This document shows, in pieces, positions 49,761 to 59,084 of a DNA stretch of 64,000 nt. How positions within the stretch are numbered: the stretch's first letter is position 1; each line of letters opens with the position of its first letter. Origin of the DNA: F22 sp963675625 (GTDB taxonomy: Bacteria > Bacteroidota > Bacteroidia > Bacteroidales > Bacteroidaceae); NCBI GenBank assembly GCA_963675625.1, contig OY776497.1, positions 1,550,001-1,614,000 on the forward strand. Reading direction: 5' to 3'. The translations under genes and the position numbers were made by a program. The notes below the pieces were generated by a model. The model was not told the origin of the DNA. It ran no database searches and worked only from the letters and a program-made list of their open reading frames with translations.

Positions 49761-49768
49761 TATCTTTG
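49761..49768 (+). promoter_or_regulatory. -7 promoter box TATCTTTG of pdxB
   Basis: TATCTTTG lies 25 bp before the preferred start at 49793 and matches TAnnTTTG. Confidence 0.6.
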
Positions 49769-49792
49769 TAACTTAAATGAATGATGAGATCT

Positions 49793-50845
49793 ATGGATAC
49801 ATTAAAAGTGGTGGTTGATGAAGCTATACCTTATATAAAAGGTCAGATTGAAATGATAGCTTCTCAAGTAGAGTATATTCGTGGGCGTGAAATAAATGCC
49901 GATGTTGTACGCGATGCTGATGTGTTGATTATTAGAACGCGTACGCGTTGTGATGCTCAATTGCTAGAAGGTAGTCGGGTGAAGTTTATTGCTACAGCTA
50001 CAATTGGAATTGATCACATTGATGTTGATTATTGTAGAGTGCATGGAATCAAATGGAGCAATTGCCCAGGGTGTAATGCTGGTGGAGTTGTACAATATGT
50101 TCAAGCTGCAATGGCTTTACTGGAGCTTTTAGAAGGAGTTGATCTTCAAGGTATGACACTTGGAGTTGTAGGAGTTGGCCATGTTGGTAGTGCGGTAGCA
50201 CAAATGGCTAGTCGAGAGTATGGCATGCAACTGTTGCTGTGTGATCCTCCACGAGCTGAAGCTGAAGATCCAGCAGCTTTTGTGTCCTATGAAGAAGTGT
50301 TAAGGCATAGTGATGTCATTACTTTTCATACCCCCCTTGTTCGAGATGGCAAATATCCTACATATCATTTATTTGATCAAGATGCGGTTGATTTGTTGGA
50401 ACGAGTTCCCGTCTTGATAAATACTTCTCGTGGTGAAGTGGTTCATACTGTAGCTTTAAAAAGAGCAATTAAAGAACAGAAGGTACGCTTCCCAATTCTT
50501 GATGTTTGGGAGATGGAACCCCATATTGACAGAGCATTATTGGATGCAACATTTATAGGCACTCCTCATATTGCAGGATATTCTGCAGACGGAAAGTCAA
50601 ATGCAACAAGGATGTCTTTGGAAGCTTTGACAAGTTTCTTGGGATTAGACATGTGTTGGGATATTCATGCACCTGCACCAAAACAACGCGTTGTAAATGC
50701 TTTACAAAATATAGATGCAACACTTCAAATATATAACCCTATGAGAGATAGTCAAATGTTGAAAAATAATGTGGATGTTTTTGAAGAATTACGTGCAAAC
50801 TATCCTATTAGATTGGAAGAAAGTAACTATTCAATCGTATTTTAA
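49793..50845 (+). CDS. pdxB: Erythronate-4-phosphate dehydrogenase
   Basis: The product is about 350 residues and of the D-2-hydroxyacid dehydrogenase fold. It acts in pyridoxal phosphate synthesis on 4-phosphoerythronate. It begins LKVVVDEAIPYIKGQ, has ATIGIDHIDVDYC and the NAD motif GVVGVGHVGSAVA, and LDVWEMEPHI precedes the catalytic GTPHIAGYS histidine, as in PdxB. ATGs at 49781 and 49784 are also in frame but lie almost on the predicted transcript start. Confidence 0.92.
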   Translation: MDTLKVVVDEAIPYIKGQIEMIASQVEYIRGREINADVVRDADVLIIRTRTRCDAQLLEGSRVKFIATATIGIDHIDVDYCRVHGIKWSNCPGCNAGGVVQYVQAAMALLELLEGVDLQGMTLGVVGVGHVGSAVAQMASREYGMQLLLCDPPRAEAEDPAAFVSYEEVLRHSDVITFHTPLVRDGKYPTYHLFDQDAVDLLERVPVLINTSRGEVVHTVALKRAIKEQKVRFPILDVWEMEPHIDRALLDATFIGTPHIAGYSADGKSNATRMSLEALTSFLGLDMCWDIHAPAPKQRVVNALQNIDATLQIYNPMRDSQMLKNNVDVFEELRANYPIRLEESNYSIVF

Positions 50846-50977
50846 TCAAACAAATTTCTCACGAAAAACAGACTTACTGGTCCATAAATGTGAAAAAATG
50901 GGCTTAAAATTGCACATTTGCATGTGTAAAGTGCGGTTTTTTGGAAAAAAAACATGTTTTTTTTGGTCGCTCAAAGA

Positions 50978-50995
50978 AATCTTTTTTACTTTGCA
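50978..50995 (+). promoter_or_regulatory. Probable promoter of acpP-fabF-rnc
   Basis: TTTTTTACTTTGC resembles the -7 box with one base missing, and TTTTGG lies about 20 bp upstream. It fits the unusually T-rich upstream region of a highly expressed gene. Confidence 0.4.
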
Positions 50996-51050
50996 GCGCT
51001 AATTTTGAACGAAGAAATTACTAATTATTCATTAAATAAATTCGAACATT

Positions 51051-51287
51051 ATGTCTGAAAATGCAGCAAAAGTAAAAGAGATTATCGTAGAGAAGCTATC
51101 TGTAGCTGAGTCTGAAGTGACAAATGAAGCTAACTTCACAAATGACCTAGGTGCTGATTCTCTAGATACTGTAGAGCTTATTATGGAATTTGAAAAGCAA
51201 TTTGACGTAACAATTCCAGATGAGGATGCAGAGAAGATCCAAACTGTAGGTGACGCTATTTCTTATATCGAAAACGCTACAAAGTAA
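51051..51287 (+). CDS. acpP: Acyl carrier protein
   Basis: The 78-residue acidic four-helix protein carries growing acyl chains. The phosphopantetheine serine is S37 in GADSLDTVEL. The DAEKIQTVGDAISYI ending is typical. It directly precedes fabF (18 bp), the standard arrangement. Confidence 0.97.
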   Translation: MSENAAKVKEIIVEKLSVAESEVTNEANFTNDLGADSLDTVELIMEFEKQFDVTIPDEDAEKIQTVGDAISYIENATK

Positions 51288-51305
51288 TTCCGTTTATTTG
51301 AATAT

Positions 51306-52571
51306 ATGGAATTAAAAAGAGTAGTAGTAACGGGTCTTGGTGCACTTACTCCAATTGGTAACAACCTTCAGGAATACTGGGAGGCGTTGCAAGCTGGTAA
51401 AAGTGGAGCAGGACCCATTACTCATTTTGATGCTTCCCTCTTCAAGACACATTTTGCTTGTGAGGTGAAAGGTTTCAATGCCGCTGATTATATTGATCGT
51501 AAAGAGGCCCGTAAGATGGATCTTTATGCTCAATATGCAATGGTTGTAGCTGATGAGGCAATTACAGATTCTGCTATTAATTTAGATGAAGTAGATAAGA
51601 ATCGTGTGGGTGTCATTTTTGGTGCAGGTATTGGTGGTATTCAAACTTTTGAGCAAGAAATAGGTGATTATTATAGCCGTTTTAAAGAAACTGGACCTAA
51701 GTTTGGCCCATTCTTCATCCCTAAGATGATTTCGGATATTGCGGCTGGACTTATCTCTATCAAATATGGTTTTCACGGACCAAACTATGCAACTGTTTCT
51801 GCATGTGCTACATCAACAAATGCGATAGCTGATGCATATAACTTGATTCGTTTGGGTAAAGTGAATGTAATGGTTACTGGTGGGGCAGAAGCTGCTATCA
51901 CGCCTGGTGGCCTAGGAGGTTTTAGTTCAATGAAAGCCATTTCGGCTCGTAATGATTCTCCTGAAACTGCTTCTCGTCCATTTAGTGCATCACGCGATGG
52001 CTTTGTTATGGGTGAAGGCGGTGGAGCGTTAATCCTAGAAGAATTGGAACATGCTAAGGCACGTGGCGCTAAGATCTATGCTGAGTTGGTTGGTACTGGT
52101 ATGTCTGCTGACGCTTATCACTTGACTGCAACTCATCCAGAAGGGTTAGGTGCTATCTTGGTGATGAAAAATGCGTTGGAAGATGCTGAAATGCAGCCAG
52201 AAGATGTAGATTACATTAACGTGCACGGAACATCAACTCCTGTTGGTGATATTTCTGAAGCAAAAGCTATCAAGGATCTATTTGGTGACCATGCTTACAA
52301 GTTGAATATTAGTAGCACAAAGTCTATGACAGGTCATTTGCTTGGTGCTGCTGGTGCAATTGAAGCAATTGCTAGTATTATGGCTATAAAAGATGGCGTA
52401 ATACCACCAACGATTAACCATGAAGATGGAGATAACGATGAAAACATCGATTACAATCTAAACTTTACCTTTAATAAGGCTCAAAAGCGTGAGATAAAAG
52501 TTGCGCTATCCAATACCTTTGGTTTTGGTGGACACAACGCTTGCGCTATCTTCAAGAAGTATGAGGATTAA
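51306..52571 (+). CDS. fabF: 3-oxoacyl-ACP synthase II
   Basis: The 421-residue thiolase-fold enzyme elongates acyl-ACP with malonyl-ACP. The nucleophile is C167 in VSACATSTNAI. The two catalytic histidines are in YINVHGTSTP and SMTGHLLGAAG, and the C-terminal NTFGFGGHNAC glycine loop is present. Its stop overlaps the rnc start by one base (TAATG). Confidence 0.97.
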   Translation: MELKRVVVTGLGALTPIGNNLQEYWEALQAGKSGAGPITHFDASLFKTHFACEVKGFNAADYIDRKEARKMDLYAQYAMVVADEAITDSAINLDEVDKNRVGVIFGAGIGGIQTFEQEIGDYYSRFKETGPKFGPFFIPKMISDIAAGLISIKYGFHGPNYATVSACATSTNAIADAYNLIRLGKVNVMVTGGAEAAITPGGLGGFSSMKAISARNDSPETASRPFSASRDGFVMGEGGGALILEELEHAKARGAKIYAELVGTGMSADAYHLTATHPEGLGAILVMKNALEDAEMQPEDVDYINVHGTSTPVGDISEAKAIKDLFGDHAYKLNISSTKSMTGHLLGAAGAIEAIASIMAIKDGVIPPTINHEDGDNDENIDYNLNFTFNKAQKREIKVALSNTFGFGGHNACAIFKKYED

Positions 52572-53371
52572 TGTGTAAAGAAGTAATCATGAGAATATGG
52601 CATAAGATAAGGCTCCTGTTTTCACCAAACAGGGAGTCTTATCTTTGTTATTATGATATATTGGGATTTATGCCTCGTAATCTAGAATTGTATAAGCAAG
52701 CATTACGACATAAATCAATGATAAAAGAACTCAAAGGAAAGCCTCATAATGAGCGCATGGAATTTTTAGGAGATGCCATAATTGATGCTGTAGTGGCTGA
52801 TATGTGTTATGAGTATTTCATAGATGAGCGTGAGGGCTTTTTGACGAGTACTCGCTCAAAAATTGTGCAACGTGCTTCTTTGGATAAGTTGGCTGTTCAA
52901 TTAGGACTAGATAAGCTGGTGAGCTTTACTGGTGTTAATCGAATGACACAAAATAATCATATTAATGGAAACGCACTAGAAGCATTTGTTGGAGCAATTT
53001 ATTTGGATAGGGGATATGCACATTGTAAGCGTTTTATAATAGAGCGCATGATACGACCTTATATTGATCTGGATGAAATGAGCAAAAAAGTCGTCAACTT
53101 TAAGAGCTTGTTGATTGAATGGTCGCAAAAACGTCGTATGGCTTTATCGTACGAATTAATCCGTGAGTCTAAAGATTCTAAAGGAGTTCCTGTGTTTTAT
53201 ACTGAAGTTCAAATAGAGGAAATACCAGTTGGCTCAGGTGAGGGTAATTCGAAAAAAGTATCCCAGCAACATGCGGCAAAGGCTGCTCTTGAGCGTATCA
53301 AAGGCGATGCTTCTTTGTTGCAAGAGTTTATTATAAAACGAGATGCTCGTCTCTCAAATAGTCCCGAGTAG
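52571..53371 (+). CDS. rnc: Ribonuclease III
   Basis: The 266-residue double-stranded RNA endonuclease matures rRNA and other transcripts. The signature NERMEFLGDAIIDAVVAD and a second acidic site in NALEAFVGAIYLDRGY lie in the nuclease domain. A double-stranded RNA-binding domain covers about residues 175-250. The start may be the ATG at 52571 (coupled to fabF) or at 52589. Confidence 0.95.
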   Translation: MCKEVIMRIWHKIRLLFSPNRESYLCYYDILGFMPRNLELYKQALRHKSMIKELKGKPHNERMEFLGDAIIDAVVADMCYEYFIDEREGFLTSTRSKIVQRASLDKLAVQLGLDKLVSFTGVNRMTQNNHINGNALEAFVGAIYLDRGYAHCKRFIIERMIRPYIDLDEMSKKVVNFKSLLIEWSQKRRMALSYELIRESKDSKGVPVFYTEVQIEEIPVGSGEGNSKKVSQQHAAKAALERIKGDASLLQEFIIKRDARLSNSPE

Positions 53372-53415
53372 ACTAGTTTTTCCCTTTATTCCTAGGCTAA
53401 TAGCATTTTTTCTCT

Positions 53416-53423
53416 TACATTTG
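53416..53423 (+). promoter_or_regulatory. -7 promoter box TACATTTG of the GH3-family gene
   Basis: TACATTTG lies 18 bp before the preferred ATG at 53442, implying a short leader. Confidence 0.45.
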
Positions 53424-53441
53424 TTGCAAAATAAAGTTACT

Positions 53442-54971
53442 ATGTTTGATAGCAAATTCAACAGAACAAAAGTTTTACAATTTATATTTTCAAGCCGTTT
53501 AAAAGAGATAGATGCATTTTCTCATGATGCAAAAAATCTACAAAACAGTGTGCTCCATCGTTTAATTCGCTCTGCAGAAAATACGGAATGGGGACAGCTT
53601 CATAAATATAAAGACATTAAAGATTACGATACTTTCAGAAAACAAGTTCCGATTTCCACTTACGATGATCTGAAGCCTTATATAGAACGCATGATGGAAG
53701 GAGAGCAGAATCTGCTTTGGGGAAGTGAAGTAACGAGTTTTGCAAAATCATCAGGTACTACAAGTGATAAAAGTAAATTTATTCCTGTCAGTAAAGAAGC
53801 TTTAGAAGATACACACTATCGTGGTGGTAAAGATGCTGTTGCTTTGTACTTAAGAAATAATCCAGAGAGTGATTTTATTTCAGGTAAGGGAGTTATTCTT
53901 GGTGGGAGCCATGCCCCTCATTTAAGCAACGAACACGCACTTGTTGGTGATTTGTCAGCTATCTTGTTGGAGAATATTAGTCCGCTTATTAATATCTTGC
54001 GTTGCCCTAGTAAGGAAATCGCTTTAATGGATGAGTGGGAGGCTAAAATAGAAGCCATTGCTACAAGTACAATGGATGTTAATGTGACTAATTTGTCTGG
54101 AGTCCCTTCGTGGATGCTTGTCTTGATCAAAGACATTATGCGACGTAAAGGTGTTGACAATTTAGCTGATGTATGGCCTAACTTAGAAGTGTTTTTTCAT
54201 GGTGGGGTTGCTTTTACTCCTTATCGCGAACAGTATAAGGAAATAATCAAAAGTGATAAAATGCATTATGTTGAAACATATAATGCAAGCGAAGGTTATT
54301 TTGCTACACAGTCTACTTTTGATGACTTATCCATGCTACTTATGCTTGACTATGGTATTTTCTACGAATTTATACCTTTGGAAGATTTAGATGGCGACAA
54401 TCCACAAGCGATATGTGTGACTGAAGTTGAGCTGGATAAAAATTATGCTTTGGTCATTTCAACGTCTTCTGGTTTATGGAGATATGTTATAGGTGACACG
54501 GTGAAATTTACTAGTAAAGCACCTTATAAAATTCAAATAACTGGCCGCACTAAGCATTTTATTAATGCATTTGGTGAAGAGCTTATTATTGACAATGCAG
54601 AAAAAGGCTTAGCGGCTGCCTGCGAAGCAACTGGTAGTCAAGTTGTGGAGTATAGTGCAGCTCCTGTATTTATGGATGCTAATGCCAAGTGTCGTCATCA
54701 ATGGCTAATAGAGTTCAAAAAAGTGCCCGATTCATTAGATAAATTTGCAAGTGTCCTTGATAAAACTTTGAAAGAAGTCAATTCTGATTATGAAGCAAAA
54801 CGACACAAAGATATCGCTTTGCAGCCTTTGGAAGTGATTGTTGCACGTCCTGGATTATTTCATGATTGGATGGCTAGTAGGGGTAAGCTTGGTGGGCAAC
54901 ATAAGGTGCCTCGTTTAAGTAATACTCGACAACATATTGAACAAATGTTGGAGCTTAATCATACACGCTGA
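53442..54971 (+). CDS. GH3 auxin-responsive promoter family acyl-adenylating protein
   Basis: The product is about 509 residues. FAKSSGTTSDKSKFIPVS is the ATP-binding loop of the adenylate-forming GH3 family, and later YNASEGYFA and TGRTKHFINAFGEELI are conserved. Plant GH3 enzymes join amino acids to hormones; the bacterial substrate is unknown. The frame opens at 53343 within rnc, but the ATG at 53442 follows a promoter box and gives the usual N-terminus. Confidence 0.85.
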   Translation: MFDSKFNRTKVLQFIFSSRLKEIDAFSHDAKNLQNSVLHRLIRSAENTEWGQLHKYKDIKDYDTFRKQVPISTYDDLKPYIERMMEGEQNLLWGSEVTSFAKSSGTTSDKSKFIPVSKEALEDTHYRGGKDAVALYLRNNPESDFISGKGVILGGSHAPHLSNEHALVGDLSAILLENISPLINILRCPSKEIALMDEWEAKIEAIATSTMDVNVTNLSGVPSWMLVLIKDIMRRKGVDNLADVWPNLEVFFHGGVAFTPYREQYKEIIKSDKMHYVETYNASEGYFATQSTFDDLSMLLMLDYGIFYEFIPLEDLDGDNPQAICVTEVELDKNYALVISTSSGLWRYVIGDTVKFTSKAPYKIQITGRTKHFINAFGEELIIDNAEKGLAAACEATGSQVVEYSAAPVFMDANAKCRHQWLIEFKKVPDSLDKFASVLDKTLKEVNSDYEAKRHKDIALQPLEVIVARPGLFHDWMASRGKLGGQHKVPRLSNTRQHIEQMLELNHTR

Positions 54972-55017
54972 ATCTACTTTTGAATACTTAGTATTGTAAA
55001 ATATTCAGTTGATTATA

Positions 55018-55046
55018 TAGGGAAGCATGATTGCTTCCCTAATTTT
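55018..55046 (+). terminator. Terminator after the GH3-family gene
   Basis: TAGGGAAGCA (55018-55027) pairs perfectly with TGCTTCCCTA (55032-55041) around a TGAT loop, followed by AATTTTATT. Confidence 0.78.
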
Positions 55047-55146
55047 ATTATCATTATACCATTGCTTGGATGCTTATAAGGTGTTTTTAATTTAGCATAT
55101 ACGTTAATCTTTAGTGGGTTTGTGCAATATATTAGATAATTATACC

Positions 55147-55154
55147 TACCTTTG
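55147..55154 (+). promoter_or_regulatory. -7 promoter box TACCTTTG of the helicase gene
   Basis: TACCTTTGC lies 45 bp before the start of the DEAD-box gene. Confidence 0.6.
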
Positions 55155-55198
55155 CCCCGATATTTCCTATTGAAGTATCGTAATATAAGATGTGTTAA

Positions 55199-57073
55199 AT
55201 GAAGAATTTTGAGGAATTAGGTGTATCCACGTCGATACTTCAAGCCATTGATGAGCTTGGGTATGTGTCACCAACGCCAGTACAAGAGAAAGTGATCCCT
55301 TATCTGCTTGGCGAGGGATATGATGATGTTGTTGCACTTGCACAGACGGGCACTGGAAAGACCGCTGCTTTTGGTCTGCCTATCATTCAAATGATTGATG
55401 TTAAAAAACAAGTGCCGCAGTCTTTGGTCTTGTGTCCTACTCGTGAATTGTGTTTGCAGATATCTGCAGACTTAACAGATTACTCCAAATATATACCACA
55501 TTTAAAGGTACTTCCAGTATATGGCGGATCATCTATTGGTAGTCAGATTAAGGCTCTTAAGAAGGGGGTACATATTATTGTAGCCACTCCAGGTCGTCTT
55601 ATTGACCTAATGGAGCGCAATGTCGTGTCTCTGCAAACCATTCAAAATGTTATAATGGATGAAGCGGATGAGATGTTGAATATGGGCTTTACCGACAGTA
55701 TAAACGCTATTTTGGCAGATGTTCCTCAGGAAAGAAATACATTGCTGTTCTCTGCTACCATGAGCCCCGAAATTGCTCGTATCGCAAAGCAGTATCTCAA
55801 TGATCCTAAAGAAATCACTATTGGTAGCAAAAACGAAAGTACCAATACAGTAGAACACGTGGCTTATACAGTACATGCTAAAGATAAATATGCAGCTTTG
55901 AAACGTGTGGCCGACTTGAATCCACAGATTTATGGTATCGTGTTTTGTCGTACTCGTCAAGAGACGCAAGATATTGCGGATAAATTGATTCAAGATGGAT
56001 ATAATGCAGATTCGCTACATGGTGACTTGTCACAAGCTCAACGTGATGCAGTAATGCAGAAGTTCCGCTCTAAGCACTTGCAAATGCTTGTAGCTACTGA
56101 TATCGCTGGTCGTGGAATTGATGTGAACAATTTGACTCACGTGATCAATTATGGCTTGCCAGATGATATTGAAAGTTATACTCACCGAAGTGGTCGTACA
56201 GGTCGTGCTGGCCGTAAAGGCACTAGTATTTGTATTATCAACATGCGTGAAAAGGGCAAGTTGAAAGCTATTGAGCGCATTATTAAGAAGCAGTTTGTTA
56301 TGGGTGATTTGCCTACAGGTCAGCAGATTTGTGAGCAACAACTTGTTAAACTTATAGATGATGTAGAAAAGGTTCAGGTTAACGAAGAAGAAATAGAAAA
56401 GTTCATGCCAGATGTATATCGTAAGCTTGAGTGGCTAAGCCGCGAAGATATAATTAAGCGTATGGTATCTCTTGAATTTAATCGATTCTTGGACTATTAT
56501 AGAGATCAAGAAGAACTTGAAAGTCCACAAGATGTTCGTGAACGTCGCACACGTGACGGAAATAAAACAGAAGGATTTACACGCCTGTTTATCAACTTAG
56601 GTAAGTTGGATAAGTTCTTTCCTCGTGAACTGATGAGCTTGATTAATAACAACACAAAAAAACGTGTTGAGCTTGGTGATATTGCTATCATGAAGAGCTT
56701 CTCTTTCTTTGAAGTAGAAGATAGTATGGTAGAACATCTTTTGGAGGTGATGCAGCGCGCGCGTTATAATGGTCGTGCTATTACAGTGCAAGTAGCTCAA
56801 GAAGACAAGGGAGACCTTCGTGATAAGCGTAGTGGTCGTAAATCAGGTGGTGGAAAGTTCTCTGGTAAGGGTGGTCGTTCTGCGTATGGTGGTGACAGTC
56901 GCAATAATCGTCAGGATGCTCCACGTAGAGACAAGCCTTCTCGTGAAGAGCGTGGGTATGCTCAGAAACGTGGTAAGCGTGAAGATTGGAAACAATTCTT
57001 TGAACCAGGTTTTGATCCGAACTCAACAGATCACGAAGAAGGTTTTGCTAGACGTAAGCCTAAGAAGAAATAA
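55199..57073 (+). CDS. DEAD-box ATP-dependent RNA helicase
   Basis: The 624-residue protein has all the usual motifs: AQTGTGKT at 48-55, DEAD at 154-157, FSATMS, and HRSGRTGRAGRKG in the second RecA domain. A DbpA-type RNA-binding domain follows (about 485-555), then a basic glycine-rich tail (SGRKSGGGKFSGKGGR). The layout is that of DeaD/CsdA, which assists ribosome assembly and mRNA decay at low temperature. It is a single-gene unit with promoter and strong terminator. Confidence 0.93.
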   Translation: MKNFEELGVSTSILQAIDELGYVSPTPVQEKVIPYLLGEGYDDVVALAQTGTGKTAAFGLPIIQMIDVKKQVPQSLVLCPTRELCLQISADLTDYSKYIPHLKVLPVYGGSSIGSQIKALKKGVHIIVATPGRLIDLMERNVVSLQTIQNVIMDEADEMLNMGFTDSINAILADVPQERNTLLFSATMSPEIARIAKQYLNDPKEITIGSKNESTNTVEHVAYTVHAKDKYAALKRVADLNPQIYGIVFCRTRQETQDIADKLIQDGYNADSLHGDLSQAQRDAVMQKFRSKHLQMLVATDIAGRGIDVNNLTHVINYGLPDDIESYTHRSGRTGRAGRKGTSICIINMREKGKLKAIERIIKKQFVMGDLPTGQQICEQQLVKLIDDVEKVQVNEEEIEKFMPDVYRKLEWLSREDIIKRMVSLEFNRFLDYYRDQEELESPQDVRERRTRDGNKTEGFTRLFINLGKLDKFFPRELMSLINNNTKKRVELGDIAIMKSFSFFEVEDSMVEHLLEVMQRARYNGRAITVQVAQEDKGDLRDKRSGRKSGGGKFSGKGGRSAYGGDSRNNRQDAPRRDKPSREERGYAQKRGKREDWKQFFEPGFDPNSTDHEEGFARRKPKKK

Positions 57074-57101
57074 GACTGTTTTTACAGTCATATAAATACA
57101 G

Positions 57102-57138
57102 AATCGCCCGCCTTGAATGTTTTTCAAGGCGGGCGATT
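57102..57138 (+). terminator. Terminator of the helicase gene, 15-bp stem
   Basis: AATCGCCCGCCTTGA (57102-57116) pairs perfectly with TCAAGGCGGGCGATT (57124-57138) across a 7-nt loop. It lies 28 bp after the stop codon. Confidence 0.88.
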
Positions 57139-57180
57139 GTATTATTGTAGGTCCGCTTTAGTGTTGTATTACTATGCAAG

Positions 57181-57250
57181 CTTCGATTCACCGTGCTGTT
57201 CCCCTCGATTCAGCACGGTGAATCGAGGGGAACAGCACGGTGAATCGAGG
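57181..57250. repeat. 70-bp inverted repeat with 32-bp arms
   Basis: The arm at 57181-57212 is the reverse complement of 57219-57250 at 31 of 32 positions, with the 6-bp centre GCACGG. CAGCACGGTGAATCGAGG occurs directly at 57211-57228 and 57233-57250 (22-bp period), and its reverse complement occurs once in the left arm. It lies 6 bp past the stop of the minus-strand GNAT gene, so it could form a stable 3' hairpin on that mRNA. Confidence 0.88.
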
Positions 57251-57256
57251 CGCGGC

Positions 57257-57553
57257 TTATAAAGCGCAGCCTCCGTTGACGTATTCATCAGAAATTGCGA
57301 CTTCCTTCTTATGGCGTTTACACCATATAAGTGCATAGCTACATGTCGCTTTTAGTTTAAATCCCTGATTTTCTCCCCACTCATAAGTCTCTTGCACCAA
57401 TTTACTAGCGATGCCACGTCCGCCAATCTCCTTTGGGACAATAGTGTGGCGGATGTCGATATATCCATCTTCTAAATTGTACTGAGTGTGGGCCGTGTAG
57501 CCGTCAATGGTGGTTTCAAATCTTTTGCGGTTTTCTAGATGTTTAATGTTCAT
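57257..57553 (-). CDS. Small GNAT-type N-acetyltransferase (Acetyltransf_CG-like)
   Basis: The 98-residue protein matches the compact GCN5-related family. A strand region (RFETTIDGYTAHTQYNLEDGYIDIRHT) leads to the acetyl-CoA motif VPKEIGGRGIASKLVQETYEWGENQG, followed by LKATCSYALIWCKRHKK. The target is unknown. Its 3' end abuts the 70-bp inverted repeat; tRNA-Ser lies upstream on the same strand. Confidence 0.87.
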   Translation of the reverse strand: MNIKHLENRKRFETTIDGYTAHTQYNLEDGYIDIRHTIVPKEIGGRGIASKLVQETYEWGENQGFKLKATCSYALIWCKRHKKEVAISDEYVNGGCAL

Positions 57554-57635
57554 AGTGTGTGATTACTTTACAATTATATATACGAAAAAAGACATATTGA
57601 AGGAATGCCTATCAATATGTCTCCTCTTAAAGAAG

Positions 57636-57723
57636 CGGAGGGTGCGAGATTCGAACTCGCGGTACCCGGAAAGAGTACGTCAGTTTAGCAAACTGGTGGT
57701 TTCAGCCACTCACCCAACCCTCC
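57636..57723 (-). tRNA. tRNA-Ser (GCT anticodon)
   Basis: The 88-nt class II tRNA has acceptor GGAGGGT/ACCCTCC with discriminator G, anticodon loop TTGCTAA, a long variable arm and T arm GCGAG/CTCGC. CCA is not encoded. It reads AGC and AGU serine codons. Confidence 0.95.
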
Positions 57724-57854
57724 TGCTTTTCAAAAGCGATGCAAAGATATATTCTTTATAGGCATTCTCCAAATTTTTACCGCATAAAATTAGCATTTTC
57801 TTGGAGGTGTCAATATTTTGCCTTTCCTTTGTAAGGAAAAATAAAAAATAATGT

Positions 57855-59084
57855 ATGAAAACAACTCCCAGACCTCAGATAATTACTCATTTTACTGATC
57901 AAGATTTGTACTCTTTTACCGTAGGGCTTTTTTATTTGATGAACTTTAGTGAATCAATCGGTGAATATAGCTTTGTTGATAGAAATGATACGGTGTATAG
58001 GTCTGGCTTTGCGGAGGAGATTATGGAGCAAGTTCGTATGATGGAAGGGTTGTCTCCAACAGAAGAAGAAATATCCTTTCTAAAAGGTCGGTGTGGTAGT
58101 TATATGCATTCGTGGTTTTTTACTTTTCTCAGAGGGCTGTGTTTCCGAGCTAAAGATGTTAATTTCTGGCAAGACGAAGAAGGGCATCTGTATGGGCGTG
58201 TACATGGTCCTTTGTGGCGAACTATTTATTGGGAGCAACCTCTTCTTTCTATTATTTCTGAACTCTCTCACGAACATGATGCAATAGATCCTGAAAAAGA
58301 ATATGTAAGAAGTTATGAGCGTGGTAAGCGTATGATTGAAGCAGGCGTTGACTTCTCGGATATGGGAACTCGTAGGCGTTTTTCTAAAGAGCATCATTAC
58401 AATGTGCTTAGAGCGTTGATTCAGGCTCAAGTAGATTCGGGAAAATTGTGTGGTCAGCAAGGTTTGATTGGAACGTCAAATGTGTGGTATTGCATGCAGT
58501 TGTCTAAAAGATATCCTTGGCTAAAGTGTATTGGTACTATGTCGCATCAGATGATTTCTGCTATAGCTGCCATATATGGTCCCAGAGAAGCTAATTATGA
58601 AGCCATTGAGAGATGGAATAAGCTGTATCGAGGACATATGGGGATTTTCTTATTTGATTGTTTGGGGTCAGAGGCTTTTTTGCGTAATTTTTCTAAGCAA
58701 CATGCCAAGTTGTTGGATGGCTATCGTATTGATTCTGGAGATGATATGGAGGAATTTTCTAAGATATATGAGAAAATTTGTAGTTTTGATATTGAACCAT
58801 CCAAAAAAAGTGTTGTATTTTCCAATGGATTGCAACCTGAACAAGCTATAGCTATTCATAAAATGGTAGCAGGGCGTATGAAAGATTCATATGGTATTGG
58901 CACGGCCTTGACGTGTAATGTGGAATGTGTGCAACCTTCAAATATTGTGATTAAATTGACGGGAATTAAATTGACTCCTCGCCATGAGCAGTTGCATTGT
59001 ATCAAATTATCCTCTGATATTGGTAAGGCGACTGGCGATCCAGACACAATAGCGGCATATAAGACCATTTTAGGTCTTTATTGA
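57855..59084 (+). CDS. pncB: Nicotinate phosphoribosyltransferase
   Basis: The 409-residue enzyme makes nicotinate mononucleotide for NAD salvage. HFTDQDLYSFTVG at the N-terminus, GLIGTSNVWYCMQL, IGTMSHQMI with the phosphorylated histidine, and YRIDSGDD are all PncB signatures. It appears monocistronic, with tRNA-Ser on the opposite strand upstream. Confidence 0.93.
   Translation: MKTTPRPQIITHFTDQDLYSFTVGLFYLMNFSESIGEYSFVDRNDTVYRSGFAEEIMEQVRMMEGLSPTEEEISFLKGRCGSYMHSWFFTFLRGLCFRAKDVNFWQDEEGHLYGRVHGPLWRTIYWEQPLLSIISELSHEHDAIDPEKEYVRSYERGKRMIEAGVDFSDMGTRRRFSKEHHYNVLRALIQAQVDSGKLCGQQGLIGTSNVWYCMQLSKRYPWLKCIGTMSHQMISAIAAIYGPREANYEAIERWNKLYRGHMGIFLFDCLGSEAFLRNFSKQHAKLLDGYRIDSGDDMEEFSKIYEKICSFDIEPSKKSVVFSNGLQPEQAIAIHKMVAGRMKDSYGIGTALTCNVECVQPSNIVIKLTGIKLTPRHEQLHCIKLSSDIGKATGDPDTIAAYKTILGLY

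Noticed and set aside
57181..57250. Insertion sequence ends
   Set aside because: The inverted arms enclose only 6 bp and there is no transposase; no target duplication is visible.
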